This document shows, in pieces, positions 62,701 to 64,000 of a DNA stretch of 64,000 nucleotides. How positions within the stretch are numbered: position 1 is the first letter of the stretch; each line of letters opens with the position of its first letter. Source of the stretch: Bugulina stolonifera (taxonomy: Eukaryota > Bryozoa > Gymnolaemata > Cheilostomatida > Bugulidae); NCBI GenBank assembly GCA_935421135.1, contig OW285193.1:9604496-9668495 (forward strand), written 5' to 3'. The notes below the pieces were generated by a model. That model was not told where the DNA came from. It worked only from the letters and a program-made list of their open reading frames with translations, and made no database searches. The position numbers and the translations under genes were made by a program.

Positions 62701-62992
62701 GTTTGAGATGCTAGCCAGTCACCTGACCAGGATGGAAAATCCCAAAGTTCTCAGCAAAGTTTGTTCCCAAACAGAAAGCGGTGAATGTATAAATCCACCG
62801 TCAACTGACACTAATACTCAGGATGGTACTTCACAACTAGCAGGCAGAAAAATTCCAACGACTAGATTAGAGTTGGTTACACTCCTCACAGAATTAGCAG
62901 GGATAGTTAGAGAGAAGTCCAGGTCTACACAATACCTAAACATCTGTTATTCGGTCAATAGAAAAAGTAGACAAGTGCATGTTCACATTTAG
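59741..62992 (+). CDS. Divergent caspase-like cysteine protease (C14)
   Basis: Exons 59741-60073, 61429-61641, 62250-62488 and 62683-62992, with consistent phases; 364 residues counted from the ATG that opens the first exon (853 if fused to the ankyrin and linker exons). The large subunit starts at RGRALIISNQMN (about residue 70). Catalytic His147 lies in ALAIFSHGFE and Cys189 in LLFLSFCRGN, replacing the usual QACRG. The small subunit starts at VPVDCYVCFSTLPDS and ends with the helix after KIPTTRLELV. Oddities: Gln of QACRG is Ser; the small-subunit SWR motif that binds the aspartate side chain is not visible; and the stretch between CRGN and VPVD has no Asp, only Glu and basic residues (RNKEWRRNK), so canonical Asp processing is not expected. 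AATAAA at 63530-63535 may end the transcript. Fold assignment is firm; activity and specificity are not. Confidence 0.88.
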
Positions 62993-63843
62993 CGGACTTT
63001 CACTTTGACATGTCTTTGTCATATATTGGGTTGAGGTCGAATTAACTAAAATTTTTGGATTGATATATATGTACATTAGATTATCATAATCATAATTATA
63101 TTATCTATATTGGTGACATAGTTATTCTACTAAAGCAACATGGCTAAACCAGACACAAAGTGAATATACATTGTAAGTATTATGCTACATAGTACTAGTG
63201 AATTATTAGATACACCTTCATGTGTCACAGCTAATCTGAAATCATAAATTATACACGAGGACTAAAACTTATCATCATGATATTTCGGATGTATATTTGC
63301 TGACCACCCAGGCTTATCTGTAGAGCTTTTCGTGAAGACTCTAGAGGTTGCGATTCTATTAGTTTTAGCAGAGAGAGTGGAAATTCACTGATCTTACTTT
63401 ATTGTAATCGTTTGACAGTGAAACATATAACATCTATAACATGTAGGTGATTATACACAACATAATATATGATAAACAACTTTACATTTTACTCCATGTG
63501 ATTTTGCATAAAACTCTATAACAGTGATAAATAAAATACATGAGGATCCTGCTAGGTAGAGCATTGACTTTGGATTAAAATATTGATATAAAAAAAAACA
63601 ACAACTCCAATATTGACGGTCCTAGACTGGAAGTGATTGCTTGAGACCATCAGGCTACCTGCCCCAAGGAGAGCGAGCACACTCACAGCTAGACCACAAC
63701 CACCCAGACAATAATAGGCAAAAATATGCAGCCAACCAAAGCAGCAGCCAGCAGCATTGGTTAAACTGCACAAGTCCCTCTAAATTATCCATGTAATGAT
63801 AAATAACATGTGTATTTATGGTAACTTATTATATAGGATAAAT
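62993..63843. other. Intergenic region between caspase and lectin genes
   Basis: Two convergent 3' ends. AATAAA at 63530-63535 suits the caspase gene. A TCCTGCTAGGTAGAGCATTG stretch near 63547 and the minus-strand GGTAGCCTGATGGTCTCAAG near 63640-63660 look vaguely tRNA/SINE-like, but no full B-box is present. Confidence 0.5.
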
Positions 63844-64000
63844 TTAATAATCTCTCTGGCATAGCGTTGGGCAGCTAAATTCTGCACATGGCTTGGGATA
63901 GTACTTCATGTCACTTTTCACCAGTTTAAGGCACTTAACCTTGGTCTCATCGACAAAGTGGGTCATGTCTACGGGTATACCGTCATCCCACAGCCAATCA
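63844..64000 (-). CDS. Last exon of a C-type-lectin-like protein (5' part outside)
   Basis: Minus-strand frame open from the window edge (first full codon 63999-63997) to TAA at 63846-63844, 51 residues. WLWDDGIPVDMTHF matches the WxWxDG core of C-type lectin-like domains. It is followed by the spaced cysteines KCLKL, KPCAEF, SCPTLC typical of the domain end. The WND calcium/sugar motif is not visible between the core and the cysteines (MKYYPKPC instead), so sugar binding is doubtful. The rest of the gene, including any signal peptide, lies beyond 64000. Confidence 0.75.
   Translation of the reverse strand, partial: DWLWDDGIPVDMTHFVDETKVKCLKLVKSDMKYYPKPCAEFSCPTLCQRDY

Noticed and set aside
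63552..63773. Minus-strand frame with a hydrophobic GCGLAVSVLALLGAG stretch
   Set aside because: It lies downstream of the stop of the lectin-like gene, has no matching exons, and overlaps vaguely SINE-like sequence.

Overview
The window looks like nuclear DNA of an animal. It is AT-rich and intron-rich, with small exons, GT-AG introns of several hundred bases to nearly 3 kb, and many short non-autonomous DNA transposons. The gene content (paired aquaporins, a secreted matrix metalloproteinase, an ankyrin/caspase locus, a C-type-lectin-like exon and a secreted peptide precursor) is metazoan. The ankyrin/caspase locus and the many ACATGTACATGT palindromes would fit a sponge or another early-branching animal, but the species cannot be fixed from this sequence. 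Most exons are too short to appear as long open frames, so the models below were built from splice sites, phase matching and protein motifs.

Layout. 1-5033: intergenic, with a near-perfect 50-nt hairpin. 5034-13162 (+): six-exon classical aquaporin, whose last two introns carry transposons. 16159-21102 (-): a paralogous aquaporin facing it tail to tail, with Asn-Thr-Ala in place of its second NPA box. 21103-36798: long gene-poor stretch with two hAT-type elements bounded by target-site duplications, a 21-bp minisatellite, a 135-bp tandem duplication and a second copy of the 1.2-kb element found in aquaporin A. 36799-38396 (+): two phase-compatible exons of an unidentified protein. 40429-43082 (-): a two-exon precursor with signal peptide, helical spacer and a C-terminal Lys-Arg / GEIFRFG / Lys-Lys / stop cassette, the signature of an amidated RFamide-type peptide. 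43096-50482: intergenic, with SINE remnants, a perfect 42-nt hairpin and a palindromic RFX X-box. 50483-54402 (+): seven-exon secreted metalloproteinase with no hemopexin domain and a very basic tail. 56729-62992 (+): ankyrin-repeat exon, a linker exon and a four-exon divergent caspase, phase-compatible as one gene. 63844-64000 (-): last exon of a C-type-lectin-like protein that continues past the window.

The genes do not form one pathway. The two aquaporins are clearly an old tandem pair sharing four intron positions. The most notable items are the RFamide-like precursor, with its in-frame duplication of a splice acceptor; the NTA aquaporin; the metalloproteinase with a lysine-rich tail and an apparently recent templated insertion next to its catalytic exon; and the possible ankyrin-caspase fusion with an atypical active-site neighbourhood. 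All assignments are by reading; no database search was possible.
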